The translations under genes and the position numbers were made by a program. Positions 21,675 through 33,227 of a stretch of DNA of 64,000 nt are shown in pieces. The notes beneath the pieces are model-generated. The model saw only the letters and a program-made list of their open reading frames with translations, made no database searches and had not been told where the DNA came from. Position 1 is the stretch's first letter; every line of letters begins with the position of its first letter. Source of the stretch: Ahaetulla prasina. Taxonomy: Eukaryota > Chordata > Lepidosauria > Squamata > Colubridae. The DNA is taken from positions 159,279,236-159,343,235 of the forward strand of contig NC_080539.1 in the NCBI RefSeq assembly GCF_028640845.1, read 5' to 3'.

Positions 21675-22937
21675 TCATATAGATGTTGAACAAAAGGGGC
21701 GAGAGAATCGACCCCTGCGGCACCCCACAAGTGAGGCGCCGCGGGGTCGACCTCTGCACCGATAAACGGTGCCTCCCACTCCCAATCCCCCCAACCGGCG
21801 CAGCAGGATACCATGGTCGATGGTATCGAAAGCCGCTGAGAGGTCTAATAGGACCAGGGCAGAGGAATAACCCCTATCCCTGGCCCTCCAGAGATCATCC
21901 ACCAACGCGACCAAAGCCGTCTCAGTGCTGTAACCGGGCCGGAAGCCGGACTGGAACGGGTCCAGATAGACAGTTTCCTCCAGGTGAAGGGGAAACTGAT
22001 ATGCCACCATACTCTCTACAACCTTCGCCGCGAAGCGAAGGTTGGAGACTGGACGATAATTACCTAAAACAGCCGGGTCCAAGGAAGGCTTCTTGAGGAG
22101 GGGCCTCACCACCGCCTCTTTCAAGGCGGCCGGAAAGACTCCCTCCAACAAAGAAGCACTCGTAATCCCCTGGAGCCAGCCTCGTGTCACCTCCTGAGTG
22201 GCCAGCACCAGCCAGGAGGGGCACGGGTCCAGTAAACATGTGGTGGCATTCAGTCTACCCAGCAACCTGTCCATGTCCTCGGGAGTCACCGGGTCAAACT
22301 CATCCCACACAACATCACCAAGACCGCCCTCAGACGTCCCGTCCGAATCGCTGCAATCTTGGTCCAGACCGTCCTTCAGCTGAACGATTTTATCGTATAG
22401 ATAACCGTTAAACTCCTCAGCACGTCCCTGCAACGGGTCATCCCGCTCCCCCTGGTGAAGGAGGGAGCGGGTCACCCGAAACAAGGCGGCTGGGCGGTTA
22501 TCTGCCGACGCAATGAGGGAGGAGGCGTAGCAACGCCTCGCTTCCCTCAGTGCCACTAGGTAGGTCCTAGTATAGGATCTAACTAGTGTCCGATCAGCCT
22601 CTGAACGGCTGGACCTCCAGGAACTCTCTAGGCGTCTTCTCCGGCGTTTCATCCCCCTCAGCTCCTCGGAGAACCAAGGAGCCGGTTGGGATCTACGCCG
22701 GGTCAGAGGCCGCAAAGGCACGACACGGTCTAAGGCCCCGGCCGCAGCCCGTTCCCAGGCTGCAGCCAGTTCCTCTGCCGTGCCGTGAGCCAGACCCTCA
22801 GGAAATGGCCCAAGCTCCGTCCGAACCTCTCTGGGTCCATCAGGCGCCTGGGACGGTACCAACGTAATGGTTCCGTCTCCCTGCGGTGTTGGGTAGCGGT
22901 CAGAAAGTCCAGGCGAAGGAGAGAGTGATCTGACCAT
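21675..22937 (-). CDS. L2 reverse transcriptase, N-terminal and palm region (420 codons)
   Basis: The frame contains a linker ([16 protein letters not shown]), then RT fingers: [42 protein letters not shown], and motif A with the catalytic Asp in [15 protein letters not shown]. After motif A it shifts; [17 protein letters not shown] is readable in another frame near 21650-21740. RT copies the element RNA at a nicked target. The frame overlaps the endonuclease frame at 22730-22937, showing a frameshift between two domains that should be one ORF2. Confidence 0.85.
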   Translation of the reverse strand: MVRSLSPSPGLSDRYPTPQGDGTITLVPSQAPDGPREVRTELGPFPEGLAHGTAEELAAAWERAAAGALDRVVPLRPLTRRRSQPAPWFSEELRGMKRRRRRLESSWRSSRSEADRTLVRSYTRTYLVALREARRCYASSLIASADNRPAALFRVTRSLLHQGERDDPLQGRAEEFNGYLYDKIVQLKDGLDQDCSDSDGTSEGGLGDVVWDEFDPVTPEDMDRLLGRLNATTCLLDPCPSWLVLATQEVTRGWLQGITSASLLEGVFPAALKEAVVRPLLKKPSLDPAVLGNYRPVSNLRFAAKVVESMVAYQFPLHLEETVYLDPFQSGFRPGYSTETALVALVDDLWRARDRGYSSALVLLDLSAAFDTIDHGILLRRLGGLGVGGTVYRCRGRPRGASLVGCRRGRFSRPFCSTSI

Positions 22938-23539
22938 GACAAAGGTTCAATGACTATTTCCTTTAAGTCCAGATCTCTCGACCATTGACCAGAGACAAAA
23001 ATCAGGTCCAGTGTGCCACCCCCGATGTGAGTGGGGCCATCCACTACTTGAGTCAGGTCCAAGGCCGTCATGGAAGCCAAGAACTCCCGAGCTACCGTCG
23101 ATGACGAGCCGGCAGATGGCAGGTTAAAGTCCCCCATGACTAAAAGTCTGGGGGTCTCCACCGCCACCCCGGCAAGCACCTCTAGGAGCTCGGGCAGGGC
23201 AGCTGTCACGCAGCAAGGAGCCAGGTACGCGACCAGCAAGCCCATCTGACATCTATGACCCCACCTCACAAAGAGGGATTCACACCCGGCTATCTGAGGT
23301 ACAGTGGTCTCCCTCGGCTCTAGACTCTCTTTGATCACAACCGCCACCCCTCCACCCCTACCCTGGGCCCTCGGCTGATGGAATGCACGGGAAACCGGTG
23401 GGCACATCTCAACCAGGGGCACACCCCCTTCATTGCCCAACCAGGTCTCCGTAACGCCTATAATATCCGCGGCACCCCCCTGAATTAGATCATGTATTAG
23501 GGGGGCCTTATTGGCCACGGACCGTGCGTTGCATAACAT
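22730..23539 (-). CDS. L2 AP-type endonuclease domain (269 codons)
   Basis: Starts MLCNARSVANKAPLIHDL, then DIIGVTETWL (catalytic Glu), LLVMGDFNLP (Asp/Asn pair), GGTLDLIFVS and [12 protein letters not shown] (catalytic Asp/His). These are the ordered motifs of the exonuclease-endonuclease-phosphatase fold used by CR1/L2/L1-type LINEs to nick target DNA. All the main catalytic residues are present. The typical preceding short block is missing or starts at this Met, and the frame is lost at its C-terminus. Confidence 0.88.
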   Translation of the reverse strand: MLCNARSVANKAPLIHDLIQGGAADIIGVTETWLGNEGGVPLVEMCPPVSRAFHQPRAQGRGGGVAVVIKESLEPRETTVPQIAGCESLFVRWGHRCQMGLLVAYLAPCCVTAALPELLEVLAGVAVETPRLLVMGDFNLPSAGSSSTVAREFLASMTALDLTQVVDGPTHIGGGTLDLIFVSGQWSRDLDLKEIVIEPLSWSDHSLLRLDFLTATQHRRETEPLRWYRPRRLMDPERFGRSLGHFLRVWLTARQRNWLQPGNGLRPGP

Positions 23540-24960
23540 CAGCCGAAGGCCCAGGCTCTGAGGGTCCTGACCATCCGGGGAACGGGTAAAGTTAGGGGGA
23601 TCGGGGCACGCGATCGCCTGCGTACATCGAACGCGTGACCCCCTATGTCGATACGATCCCCCCCTTCCGCCATAACTGCCCCTCCCACTTACCGTGCCAA
23701 TAGACTCACCTCACACAAAGGAACACCTCCCCCATAACCTCCGAACCCATTTGATAATCGCCACGAGCATGCGCTGGAACTGGTTTCCCTCCCGACGGGC
23801 TACCCCCATCACCCGCCCTACCCCTCCCACCCCTTAAAAATGCCCTATCTAAAAACCCCCAAAGGCTCTTTCTTTTCGCATGCCACCTCTGTGGGTCCCA
23901 AGACCCGTCATTGAGGCCGGCCCTTGGTAATGAGGCGGGCCATTCCTGCGAGGCGGGGGCACCTCGCAGGCGCAGGAGTTCCTGTACAGCGTAACGCATA
24001 GAAAAGTACGAATCGGTGAGGGTGCTAAGATGGTAACATCCCAGATGGTAAGACATTAAAAGATGGATCCTCCAACGGATGTCTAGATGTCAAAGAGGAC
24101 AAATAAAGCTGGAACCAGATGAAGATGATAAGCCTAAGCAAACAGACCGGCAGCCTCCATGGTAAACCTATGGAGAACGTTTCTACGAAAGGTCTTAACA
24201 AAGGTAGAAATGACTGTCAGTCCGTCAATCTGTTCATAGTCCAAAGTCCAATCCAGTCCAGTCCAGTCCAGTCCAAAAACCCGTGGGTAAAAATACCTGG
24301 CGACCCAACTTCGATGGTCAAAAGTCCGGGAGGGGGGGGGAAAGGCAAGCCATACAACAAGAGGCAGATGAACAAAGCACGATGTAAAGTGCCAAAAATG
24401 CCAGAAGAGGGAGACAAACCATAGCCTTGCCTCCGGCCTCATCTCCGACCGCGGCCTCACCACGCCCGCCGCCGAAGGGGCCGCAGAACACTGGACGCCG
24501 CTGGACAGGCGCCTCACGGCCCACAAGGCCCCGCCAGGCGCAACAAAGCGCCGATGGAGCAGGCGGGCCCACGGGCAGGCGAACGGGCCGGAATCCATGC
24601 CCCAGATAGAAACGGGCCGAAGTCCCATCGCCGCTGGAGTCGGCTGGAGCCGGGCCGAGATCAAGGCCGAAAATCGAGGCCTGCAATCCACACAGGCAGC
24701 AGCAGGCCTCCCTCGCCTCCCTCGCGTCCCCAAGATGGCCGCCACCAACCGGTCCGCCGCTCTTCCCTCGGCCCGCTCTCGGCTGCCGCACGTCCGAGAA
24801 GGCCAAAAGACCTCTCCTGCGGCCGCCAAGCAGATGGCACAGCGTGCCGAGGGACAAGAGCAGCCTGGTAGGTCATCCGGAGTCCTCCATTCGGGAAACA
24901 GTCCCCCACGCCGATCCGAGCTCCTCTAGAAAACCGCCATCCTCGCGCATGCGCAGAGCC
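23540..24960 (-). promoter_or_regulatory. L2 CpG-rich 5' region
   Basis: GC- and CpG-rich block, sharply bounded near 24960 by AT-rich DNA. On the minus strand it begins with a TCTGCGCATGCGCGAGGATGG-type segment (NRF1-like TGCGCATGCGC at 24947-24957, then a GATGGCGG YY1-like site). A second GCGGCCATCTTGG is near 24728-24745. A (TCCAG)n run lies at 24252-24276. Frames here (for example 24134-24829) have no known domain and probably reflect the scarcity of stops in GC-rich DNA. Confidence 0.6.
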
Positions 24961-25384
24961 TTCTGCCATAGCCATACAAAACAAACGCACAAACCAGTGC
25001 CAGTAGCAAAACTCCTACTGAGTCCAATAACGACAAGAATGTTCCGATCATTCTTAATATGCATTTAAAATTTTCTACAACATGATACTAAGATCTCCTC
25101 CTTACATTATGTCAGTGACATAGGACTCACTGGAATGGATATGGAATAAATACTTCTCCCACAGCATTAAACATTCTTGGGTGGGAACCCAGATATATTT
25201 TCTTCTTGTGCTGCATAGTATGGAAATATTAGAAGGGCATTGCTGGCATGACACATAATGTTGCTCCACCTCAATATATCTGATCCAGAGATTCAGAAGG
25301 CAGAGGTTTTGTGGAAAAGTAGATCTTTAAAAACAGTCCGAAGAGTTGGTTAAATTTCCTTTCAATGAATTATTGTTCTCAATG
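24961..25384. other. No gene seen
   Basis: AT-rich single-copy sequence between the LINE 5' boundary and the nested SINE. Confidence 0.45.
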
Positions 25385-25484
25385 GTTATTGAGCAGCAGT
25401 GGCAAAGTGGTTAGAATGCAGTATTGCAGGCTAACTCTGCTGACTGCCAGCAGTTCGATTCTCACAGGCTCAAGGTTGACTCAG

Positions 25485-26230
25485 CAGTGTTGGGTTGACC
25501 CCAGTTCGGATCGGTTCACAAGAACCGGTGTTGTTTCTTCAGCCCTCCCCCGAACCTGGCCTCCTGGCAAAAAGTGACTCAGAGAGCGAGGGGGAAGAGC
25601 TGACAGGGCTTCCCTCTGCAGAGCCTCCTTCTCTGGCTCCGGTCCAAGTCCCAGAGGCAGGCCAGGTGGAGGAGATGACGAGGCCTCTGTCTCCTGCATC
25701 TCCTCCCTCTCAGGCCATGCCTCAAGATCCAGCTGCTGACAAGCAGTTGTGGCTGGACCCCTCCCCCCCGGTATCGCAGACAGGAGAGACGGCAACATCA
25801 AAAGAAAGGGTGGGACAGGCCTAGAGAGTGCTGAGTCATGGAGCCACACCTCACAGGATATAAAAGCAGTAGGGGCTGCCCTATAGTTCTTGTGACGAAC
25901 AAACAATTGACTGTTGAAAACATTGGCTGTATTGTGGCTCCTGGATTCTGTTTCGTTTCCTCCTGAACTTTGGGATTGTTCCAGCTCGGACTGCAGTCGC
26001 TCTGATAGATAGGAGTACTTGGCAAGCACTAGCAGGTTCATTGCCAGAATTGTTATCTGCAGCAAGAATAAATTGCTGGCACATCTAGTCAGTTTGCGTT
26101 TCTCATTGATTGTGGTTGTGGGGGACGGGGGCAGAACAACCGGTAGTAAAACCAGCAGGAGTCTCTGCCCACTGACCCGGACATCATCAGGAAGTGAACC
26201 AGTAGTAAAGGTAAGTAGAACCCACCCCTT
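25485..26230. mobile_element. hAT-like element inserted in the SINE
   Basis: Starts CAGTGTTGGGTTGACC and ends AGAACCCACCCCTT. The interior has GGTTCACAAGAACCGG..TAGTAAAA and ACCAGTAGTAAA blocks of the CAGTGGTG family. An LTR later split it. No clean 8-bp duplication is visible, so the ends are approximate. Confidence 0.6.
25529..26138 (+). mobile_element. Solo LTR, 610 bp, nested
   Basis: TGTTGTTTC to GGGGCAGAACA, flanked by an exact 5-bp duplication ACCGG (25524-25528 and 26139-26143). A TATAAAA box is at 25858-25864 and an AATAAA signal at 26067-26072. The first 295 bp hold an open frame (to 25824) with KSDSESEGEEL and PEAGQVEEM, matched in phase by the LTR at 46313. No internal gag or pol accompanies it. 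Family unassigned; either Gypsy or endogenous retrovirus is possible. Confidence 0.88.
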
Positions 26231-26345
26231 TCATCCTTGCAAGGTTGGTAAAATTGGGACCCCGATTGTTGGAGGGCAATAGGCTGACTCTGTAAACCGC
26301 TTAGAGTGGGCTGTGAAGCATGCTATTGCCATTGCTATCTGTTTC

Positions 26346-27585
26346 CAGTGTCATTTTTCAGATGAGATATTTTATAAAGAATGTTTCTCAGTGTAGGAAA
26401 ACCATTATTTAATTTCACATTTCACTTTCTCTTCATATTGTATTGGAAACTAACTTTTGAAGTTTTGCTTTCCTAGCAAAAATAGCTTCTGATTGTTTCC
26501 TCCCTCGATGTCTTAAGACTTTAAGGGAAGTGTCAGAAGCCAGGGAAACCCCATATCGTGGACAGGTTATCTGCAGGCAATGAAAGACAAGTCACTCACA
26601 CTTATTATAGTCAAGAGAAGATAGCCAATACTTTCTCCTTTGATTTTCTTTTTAAAAAGACCTTATTTTACATCAAAAAAGCAAAAATAGCATTCAGCAA
26701 AATGCTAATATTATGCAATGCATATGTATCTCCAAATGTTCTCAGTTTTACTATCATAATAATACAGCATAAAGTCAATAAAAAATGGTACAGCTCAGAA
26801 ATATACTGAGGTAAATGGCTGAAGTATTAGTTACATGTTTAGTTTATTTTTTGGCAGAGGGGGTAGGTCGGGGAAATGCCATTTGCCAAGATAACTTATA
26901 TGGCTGAGGCTGAGATTTGGTTTAGCAACTTCATCTCCAAACATTTGGTTGTTTCCTCCACATCTTTCCATTGTTGCTCCTCAAAAGGCCTTTCTAAATT
27001 CTCACAAACCAGTCCTATAAAGGTTACATATCATTGGTGATGGAGTAACAAAAATCTCATACCTTCAGCATCTTCTGTATGACATGCTCTTGATACATGT
27101 TCCTATACAGTTCCTATCTTTTTTTCTACTTCAGCTCTTAATAAGCATATGCAGCTTCTGCTGAGAAACAATATTACCTGAAAGATGCTAGTTCCAAGCA
27201 AGAGTAAGTTTCCCACCCACCACACGGGAACTCCATTTTAAAAGGATCTGCAATCCTAGAAATCAGGTACAGAAGTTATGTGAGGCTGCACAGGGATTCT
27301 CTAAAATGGCGGGAAGGAGCGACAAGCAATAATTGTTTGACCATCATCTTCACCAGTTGCTATTAAATGAAATGTGTTTGTGCACATGTGTACATATGAA
27401 TACCACACACTCTCAAACACACACACACACACATTTTATAACACTTACCACTGCATAATTGAATGTATCATCAAATATGCTGTGATGGCTCCATGTTTGC
27501 ATGGCTGCACAAAAGAATTGGTAATGGTGGATACTGAATATTCATAGGTGTGTTGATCTCCTGATTTTTCTTGCTTCATTTTTAG
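26346..27585. other. AT-rich sequence, possible intron
   Basis: No recognised repeat except a 22-bp CA run near 27413. If the exon at 27586 is real, this is its upstream intron. Confidence 0.4.
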
Positions 27586-27884
27586 TTGCTAGAGACTCAG
27601 ATGAGTGTGACTTGGACAAAGAATGGGATTTTCCACATGACATTCCTTGGAAAATACTTCCTCCAAAAGAAATATCAAAGGCACATGATATTTCTGTCAC
27701 AGGTCCTGCTGTGCTTACCACAGCATCACTTATTCCTAAATCAATTGAGAAACTACCTGAAAACATATCCACTATTCCTGTTTGCCAATGTAAAGATTCA
27801 GAGACAATTGTACAGATTCTACAGCAGCAAATGAAGTCAGAAGGATCACCAAAAAGTTTTCGTTCTTGTCATCTTATAACTTAA
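27586..27884 (+). CDS. Candidate terminal coding exon of an unidentified host gene
   Basis: A pyrimidine-rich tract (CTGATTTTTCTTGCTTCATTTTTAG, ending at 27585) gives a good splice acceptor. From there a frame is open for 99 codons to TAA at 27882-27884, entered in phase 1. The product contains DECDLDKEWDFPHDIPWK, then a hydrophilic Ser/Pro/Glu stretch and VQILQQQMKSEG near the end. It has no repeat similarity I recognise, and its composition looks like an ordinary, disordered protein tail rather than translated non-coding DNA. I cannot name the gene and see no other exon in the window. Alternatives: a retropseudogene piece or a chance frame. Confidence 0.45.
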
Positions 27885-28277
27885 CATGGCCCTTTCCCAT
27901 GTGCTTTGTGTTATTTAAAAGAAAGCTGGATTCATTTACATCAGTGAAGAAGATAAACATGGGTAAATGTAGGAAAAACAAGATTAGTGACTTCTTCTGA
28001 AAATCCAGACTTCTGTTATGAACAAAGATTATGCCTTCTCCACTCCAACTAGATCCATAAAGCATTACATAAAGTCTGCACGTTGGGATTTTTTTCTCCA
28101 ACTATCTTTAGGAGATTTTGAAGGTGAGTGAGGGGCTCCAGAGAAGCAGAATCAATCCCTTACTGGTTACATGAGGAAGCCATTTCCCCAGTGGATCTGG
28201 CTGTCTATTGGATATGATCTTCCAAATTACCTTCACCAGATTTCTTCCTTACAGTACAAGTTATAATATTGATATAA
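27885..28277. other. Possible 3' UTR or pseudogene remainder
   Basis: Follows the exon-like frame. Short coding-like pieces occur in several frames but stops interrupt all of them. No repeat was recognised. Confidence 0.3.
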
Positions 28278-28500
28278 AATAGCAGTAGCACTTAGACTAC
28301 TGCTTTACAGTGCTTTACAGCCCTCTCTAAGCAGTTTACAGAATCAGCATATTGCCCCCCAACAATCTGGGTCCTCTTTTTATCCACCTCAGAAGGATGA
28401 AAGGCTGAGTTGATCTTGAGATTCGAACTGCCAAATTGCAGGCAGACAGCAGTCAACAGAAGTAGCCTGCAGTACTCTACTCGAACCACTGCGCCACCAT
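28278..28500 (-). mobile_element. tRNA-headed SINE (same family as 25385)
   Basis: On the minus strand: GGTGGCGCAGTGGTTCGAG head, GCAGTTCGAATCTCAAG box B, TTTCATCCTTCTGAGGTGG, TGCTGATTCTGTAAACTGC, ending in GTGCTACTGCTATTT. Full length and lightly mutated. Confidence 0.85.
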
Positions 28501-28930
28501 GCAAATAGTAAATCAGGTGATAGAAAACTGTTTTTCTAAGTTCAGCCACACAGTTCAAGTTTTTTCAAGTCTACATGAGCAGGTCAGGGAGAAGAACCAA
28601 CCAACCAACCAACCAGAACTTGGGATTGACCATCTACTTAATGTTTGAGGAATTATTTAGAAATACAAATCTGACTTCATTTGTGCCTGAGCAGTTTACT
28701 AGAAATATAAAATACTGCCTTTGGGTCTTCCTAGAACTAAAAGAAGTTTTCCCCCAAATCAACAGTTGAGCTTTAGGAATGGTCAGGTTCTGAATTTATC
28801 CCATTCCACTTATCATCAAGGAAGAGGGTTTTGTTTTTGTTTTTTGTTTTGAAGTCTTTTTAAATTAGAGCTACCAGCTGGACTCAGAAATCTGGGTAAC
28901 CTACATAGTAGCAAAAAGACATACCAACTC
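28501..28930. other. No gene seen
   Basis: Single-copy sequence with a short (CCAA)n run near 28597-28614. Confidence 0.45.
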
Positions 28931-29053
28931 TTTATTTTATTTATTTATTTTGTCACACAGTATATATAAGCATAAACATGAAATAACTATACAATATATA
29001 AGCATATATGTAAGTATGAGTATGTAATAACTATATTAATTGGATATAATGAA
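28931..29053 (-). mobile_element. CR1/L3-like LINE 3' UTR fragment
   Basis: TTATTTATTTTGTCACACAGTATATATAAGCAT, then TACAATATATAAGCATATAT and AACTATATTAATTGGATATA: the same tail as at 62842-63025 and 61325. Confidence 0.75.
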
Positions 29054-29477
29054 TTTGCTGCCATCTGCCATGTGGCAGCGAGTTTCAGTCCATATATGAT
29101 TGATAGATTATAAAGTTTCCATCTAGAGATACTTGTAAAACACTCCCTTTCTGCCTCTAGATTTTAGAAACCCAAGTAAAGATGTACATGATGTAGAAAT
29201 AATGTACATTAGAAATATTGCTATTTTGACTGTTGATTTCATCGAACCGGATACAATGTAAGATAAAATACTAAACTGTGCTAATAATATACTCTGTGTT
29301 TTGCTCCGTTTTTCCTTATTATAAATATTGTATAAGCAATCTGAGTAATTATTTATGGGACATTCAGGTTTACTTTTATTAGTTTGTCCTTCATCCTCCA
29401 TCAATAATCAATATGCCACCCATTGGTAAAACTCTGCCAAAAAAAGTAAAAAGAAAAGGTTTCTATTTTTAAAATCT
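29054..29477. other. No gene seen
   Basis: AT-rich; no repeat recognised beyond the LINE tail. Confidence 0.4.
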
Positions 29478-29558
29478 TGTCAGTGAAACTGCAGGAACTG
29501 ATCCAGGCAGTCACCAGGAATTGACACTGACTCAAAGCAAACATATGTGCATGTACAC

Positions 29559-29599
<41 letters not shown>
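29478..29599 (+). mobile_element. SINE 3' tail leading into (CA)n
   Basis: GAAACTGCAGGAACTGATCCAGGCAGTC then GACACTGACTCAAAGCA resembles the 3' part of the SINE at 51058-51285. It runs into a perfect (CA)n tract at 29559-29599, which may have grown from the SINE tail. Confidence 0.65.
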
Positions 29600-29602
<3 letters not shown>

Positions 29603-29731
29603 CATACTCATTAATAAAACAGAAGTTTGTCACCTTCTCCCAAACAGAATTTCAGTCTATTAATAAATGTTACTAAATCCATTTCCCCCCCCCACTCAGA
29701 TGAGACTAGATGTGGTCCAACCCATCTAGAC

Positions 29732-30205
29732 CAGTGGTTCTCAACCTTTATAGTGCTGTGACCACTTTAATACAATTCCCCACGATGTGGCGACCCCAAC
29801 CGTAAAATTATTTTCGTTTTGAATTTATCGTGCCTGAAGCCGTATTGGCTAGCGATCTGAATTGCTTGCGATTGCCTTGAGGACGGAGGCATTAAAGCGG
29901 AGACTCCTCCCCTATTAAGTTTATCGCGCCTGAAGCCAGATTAGGCTAGCGATTGGGAGTGATTGCAGCTGACTTGAGAGGGACACATCAGAACAAAGAT
30001 TTCTCTCTTTTTTAATTCATCGTGCCTGAAGCCGAATTCGGCTGGCGATTTGAAGAGCCTGCAGCTGGCTTGTGGAGTCAACCATTGGAGCGCGATTCTT
30101 CGATTCGCAAGTATACTTCCCATATTTCTGGTGGTCTTAGGCGACCCCTGGCAAATCATCATTCGACCCCCAATGGGGTCGCGACCCACAGGTTGAGAAC
30201 CACTG
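29732..30205. mobile_element. SPIN-like non-autonomous hAT element (474 bp)
   Basis: Ends CAGTGGTTCTCAACC and GGTTGAGAACCACTG are perfect 15-bp inverted repeats. The 8-bp duplication ATCTAGAC is exact (29724-29731 and 30206-30213). The right end (read inward: TGTGGGTCGCGACCCCATTGGGGGTCGA, then GGGGTCGCCTAAGACC) matches the terminal sequence of SPIN hAT transposons as I remember it; these were reported as horizontally transferred into squamates. The interior is not SPIN-like: it holds three diverged copies of a 95-98 bp unit (ATCGYGCCTGAAGCC..GGCTRGCGAT) at about 29821, 29919 and 30013. Confidence 0.88.
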
Positions 30206-30305
30206 ATCTAGACAATATCAGGTGGGAAAGCTGACTTGTGGCTGCGTGTGAAGCTACCTAAAAAAGTTCCAAACGTGCCTACCGTTCCCTGTCCTATTGT
30301 TCCTC

Positions 30306-30416
30306 TTCATTATATCCAATTGATACAGTTATTACATACTTATGCTCATATATATGCTTATATATTATATGTTAATGCTTATATACACTGTTATGACAAA
30401 AATAAATAAATAAATA
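30306..30416 (+). mobile_element. CR1/L3-like LINE 3' UTR fragment
   Basis: Reverse complement of the tail at 28931: TATATCCAATTGATACAGTTATTACATACTTATGC, ending TTATGACAAAAATAAATAAATAAAT. Its plus orientation opposes its neighbour 1.3 kb upstream. Confidence 0.75.
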
Positions 30417-31995
<1,579 letters not shown>

Positions 31996-32130
31996 CCCTG
32001 TTTCCCCCAAAATAAGACATCCCCTGATAATAAGCCCAATCGGGCTTTTGAGCGTATGGCAATAAGGCCAAGCGCTTATTTCAGGGTTCAAAAAAATATA
32101 AGAGAGGGTCTTATTTTCAGGGAAACGTAG
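31996..32130. mobile_element. Small MITE with GTTTCCC..GGGAAAC inverted ends
   Basis: CCCTGTTTCCCCCAAAATAAGAC at the left and GTCTTATTTTCAGGGAAACG at the right are imperfect inverted repeats of about 20 bp, with inner TAATAAGCCC and GCGCTTATTT segments. TA lies next to the left end and, one or two bases out, the right end, so a TA-target (mariner-like) element is possible. The class is uncertain. Confidence 0.65.
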
Positions 32131-32815
32131 TAAAAGTTGCTGTTTTGTTTATTAGCACTAGAAAATGCCTAATTTTCTTGGATGAGAGGAGGATAGAGAG
32201 AGACAGACTCTGAATGGGAAAGAGAAGTTTAAAGATCTATTCTGCTGCTCTGCTTTCCTGGCCTGGGTGAACTTTTCTCTTTAGCCTGATTAAAAGCAAA
32301 GCAAAACACAGGTTATGTGATGAATGTTCAATATAATGGATAATTGGATCCTTGTTCTGTGCAAGTGTCTGGATACAGAGACTTTAGCTGAATTAGGCAA
32401 CATCCCTAGTGTTGCATCCCTTCCCAATATTCCTAATGTTTTTCAACAGCCGCCACTAATATTCCCATTTGCTTGCCCCCCATCTTCTTAGTGCCTTCCC
32501 TGATTTTCCCATCGTTCGAAAACTTAGAACTTCTGTGCATGTGCAGATATCAAAGTTACAGGTAGGCTCTTGACATCTGTCCACTTCAGTTTAATATGAG
32601 ACTTCAGAGGGGGTAAAATACAGGAGAGGAGAATCCAATGCTTGTCAATCTATCAGCTGATCCAGTCTCACTGCTTTCTCCTCTCTTTCTTTCTGTGTGC
32701 TGTGTCCCCCCATTATCTGAACTTAAATCCTTATCTGAACTTCATCATAAATAAATAAATAAATAAATAAATCAAGGTGAGATTGTGGCAGTTCATGTTC
32801 AGTACACCTTTCGTG
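32131..32815. other. No gene seen
   Basis: Single-copy sequence with an (AAAT)n run at about 32748-32772. Confidence 0.4.
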
Positions 32816-32823
32816 CCCTAAAG

Positions 32824-32930
32824 AAGGTGTGCGGACTTCAATTCCCAGAATTCCTTAGCCACATGGCTGGCTGGAGCACTCTGGGAGTTGAAATTCACAC
32901 ACTTTAAAGTTGCCAAGTTGAGAGACACAG
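32824..32930. mobile_element. Degenerate palindromic hAT MITE
   Basis: GCGGACTTCAATTCCCAGAATTC and CTCTGGGAGTTGAAATTCACAC form the two arms; the right end reads AAGTTGAGAGACACAG. Flanks CCCTAAAG (32816-32823) and CTCTAAAG (32931-32938) are an 8-bp duplication with one mismatch. The left terminal repeat is missing. Confidence 0.7.
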
Positions 32931-33004
32931 CTCTAAAGTATAATTTGGGGACACTTCTGCTTGAGGATTTCATGGAAGCAGTTCTGAGCATCTTGGATTC
33001 TATA

Positions 33005-33219
33005 CAGTGGTGAAATCCAAATTTTTTTACTACCGGTTCTGTGGGCGTGGCTTGGTGGGCGTGGCTTGGTGGGCATGGCAGGGGAAGGACACTGCAAAAT
33101 CTCCACTCCCACCCACTCTGGGACCAGCCAGAGGTGGTATTTGCCAGTTCTCCAAACTACTCAAAATTTCTGCTACCGGTTCTCCAGAACCTATCAGAAC
33201 CTGCTGGATTTCACCCCTG
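33005..33219. mobile_element. hAT MITE, CAGTGGTG family
   Basis: CAGTGGTGAAATCCAA to TGGATTTCACCCCTG, with an exact 8-bp duplication ATTCTATA (32997-33004 and 33220-33227). The interior has CTACCGGTTCTGTGGGCGTGG and a directly repeated GGGCGTGGCTTGGTG. Confidence 0.92.
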
Positions 33220-33227
33220 ATTCTATA

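Larger units (their letters stand above)
20607..24960 (-). mobile_element. L2-like LINE, nearly full length
   Basis: Minus-strand LINE of about 4.35 kb. The 3' end at 20607-20680 has the (TTTA)n tail and CACCGCCCTGAGTCCTTCGGG-type end also seen in the plus-strand copy at 56905-57456. In order on the minus strand: a GC-rich 5' region, an AP endonuclease, RT and a C-terminal segment ending in an L2-type LHWLPV..R..FK.LV..FKALHG motif. Such elements copy themselves by target-primed reverse transcription. It has a few frameshifts but long open segments, so it is fairly young. No ORF1 was recognised. Confidence 0.85.
25385..26345 (+). mobile_element. tRNA-headed SINE split by nested insertions
   Basis: Left part 25390-25484 has the head (AGTGGTTAGAATGCAGTATTGCAGG, box-B-like CAGTTCGATTCTCAC, GGTTGACTCAG). 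Right part 26231-26345 has CATCCTTGCAAGGT, GGGCAATAGGCTGACTCTG and a CTATTGCCATTGCTATC tail. The same structure, uninterrupted, occurs on the minus strand at 28278-28500. The family is common in snakes; the partner LINE is not certain. Confidence 0.8.

Noticed and set aside
24134..24871. Open frames of up to 231 codons in the L2 5' region
   Set aside because: No ORF1-type coiled coil, RRM or zinc knuckle; GC richness explains the absence of stops.
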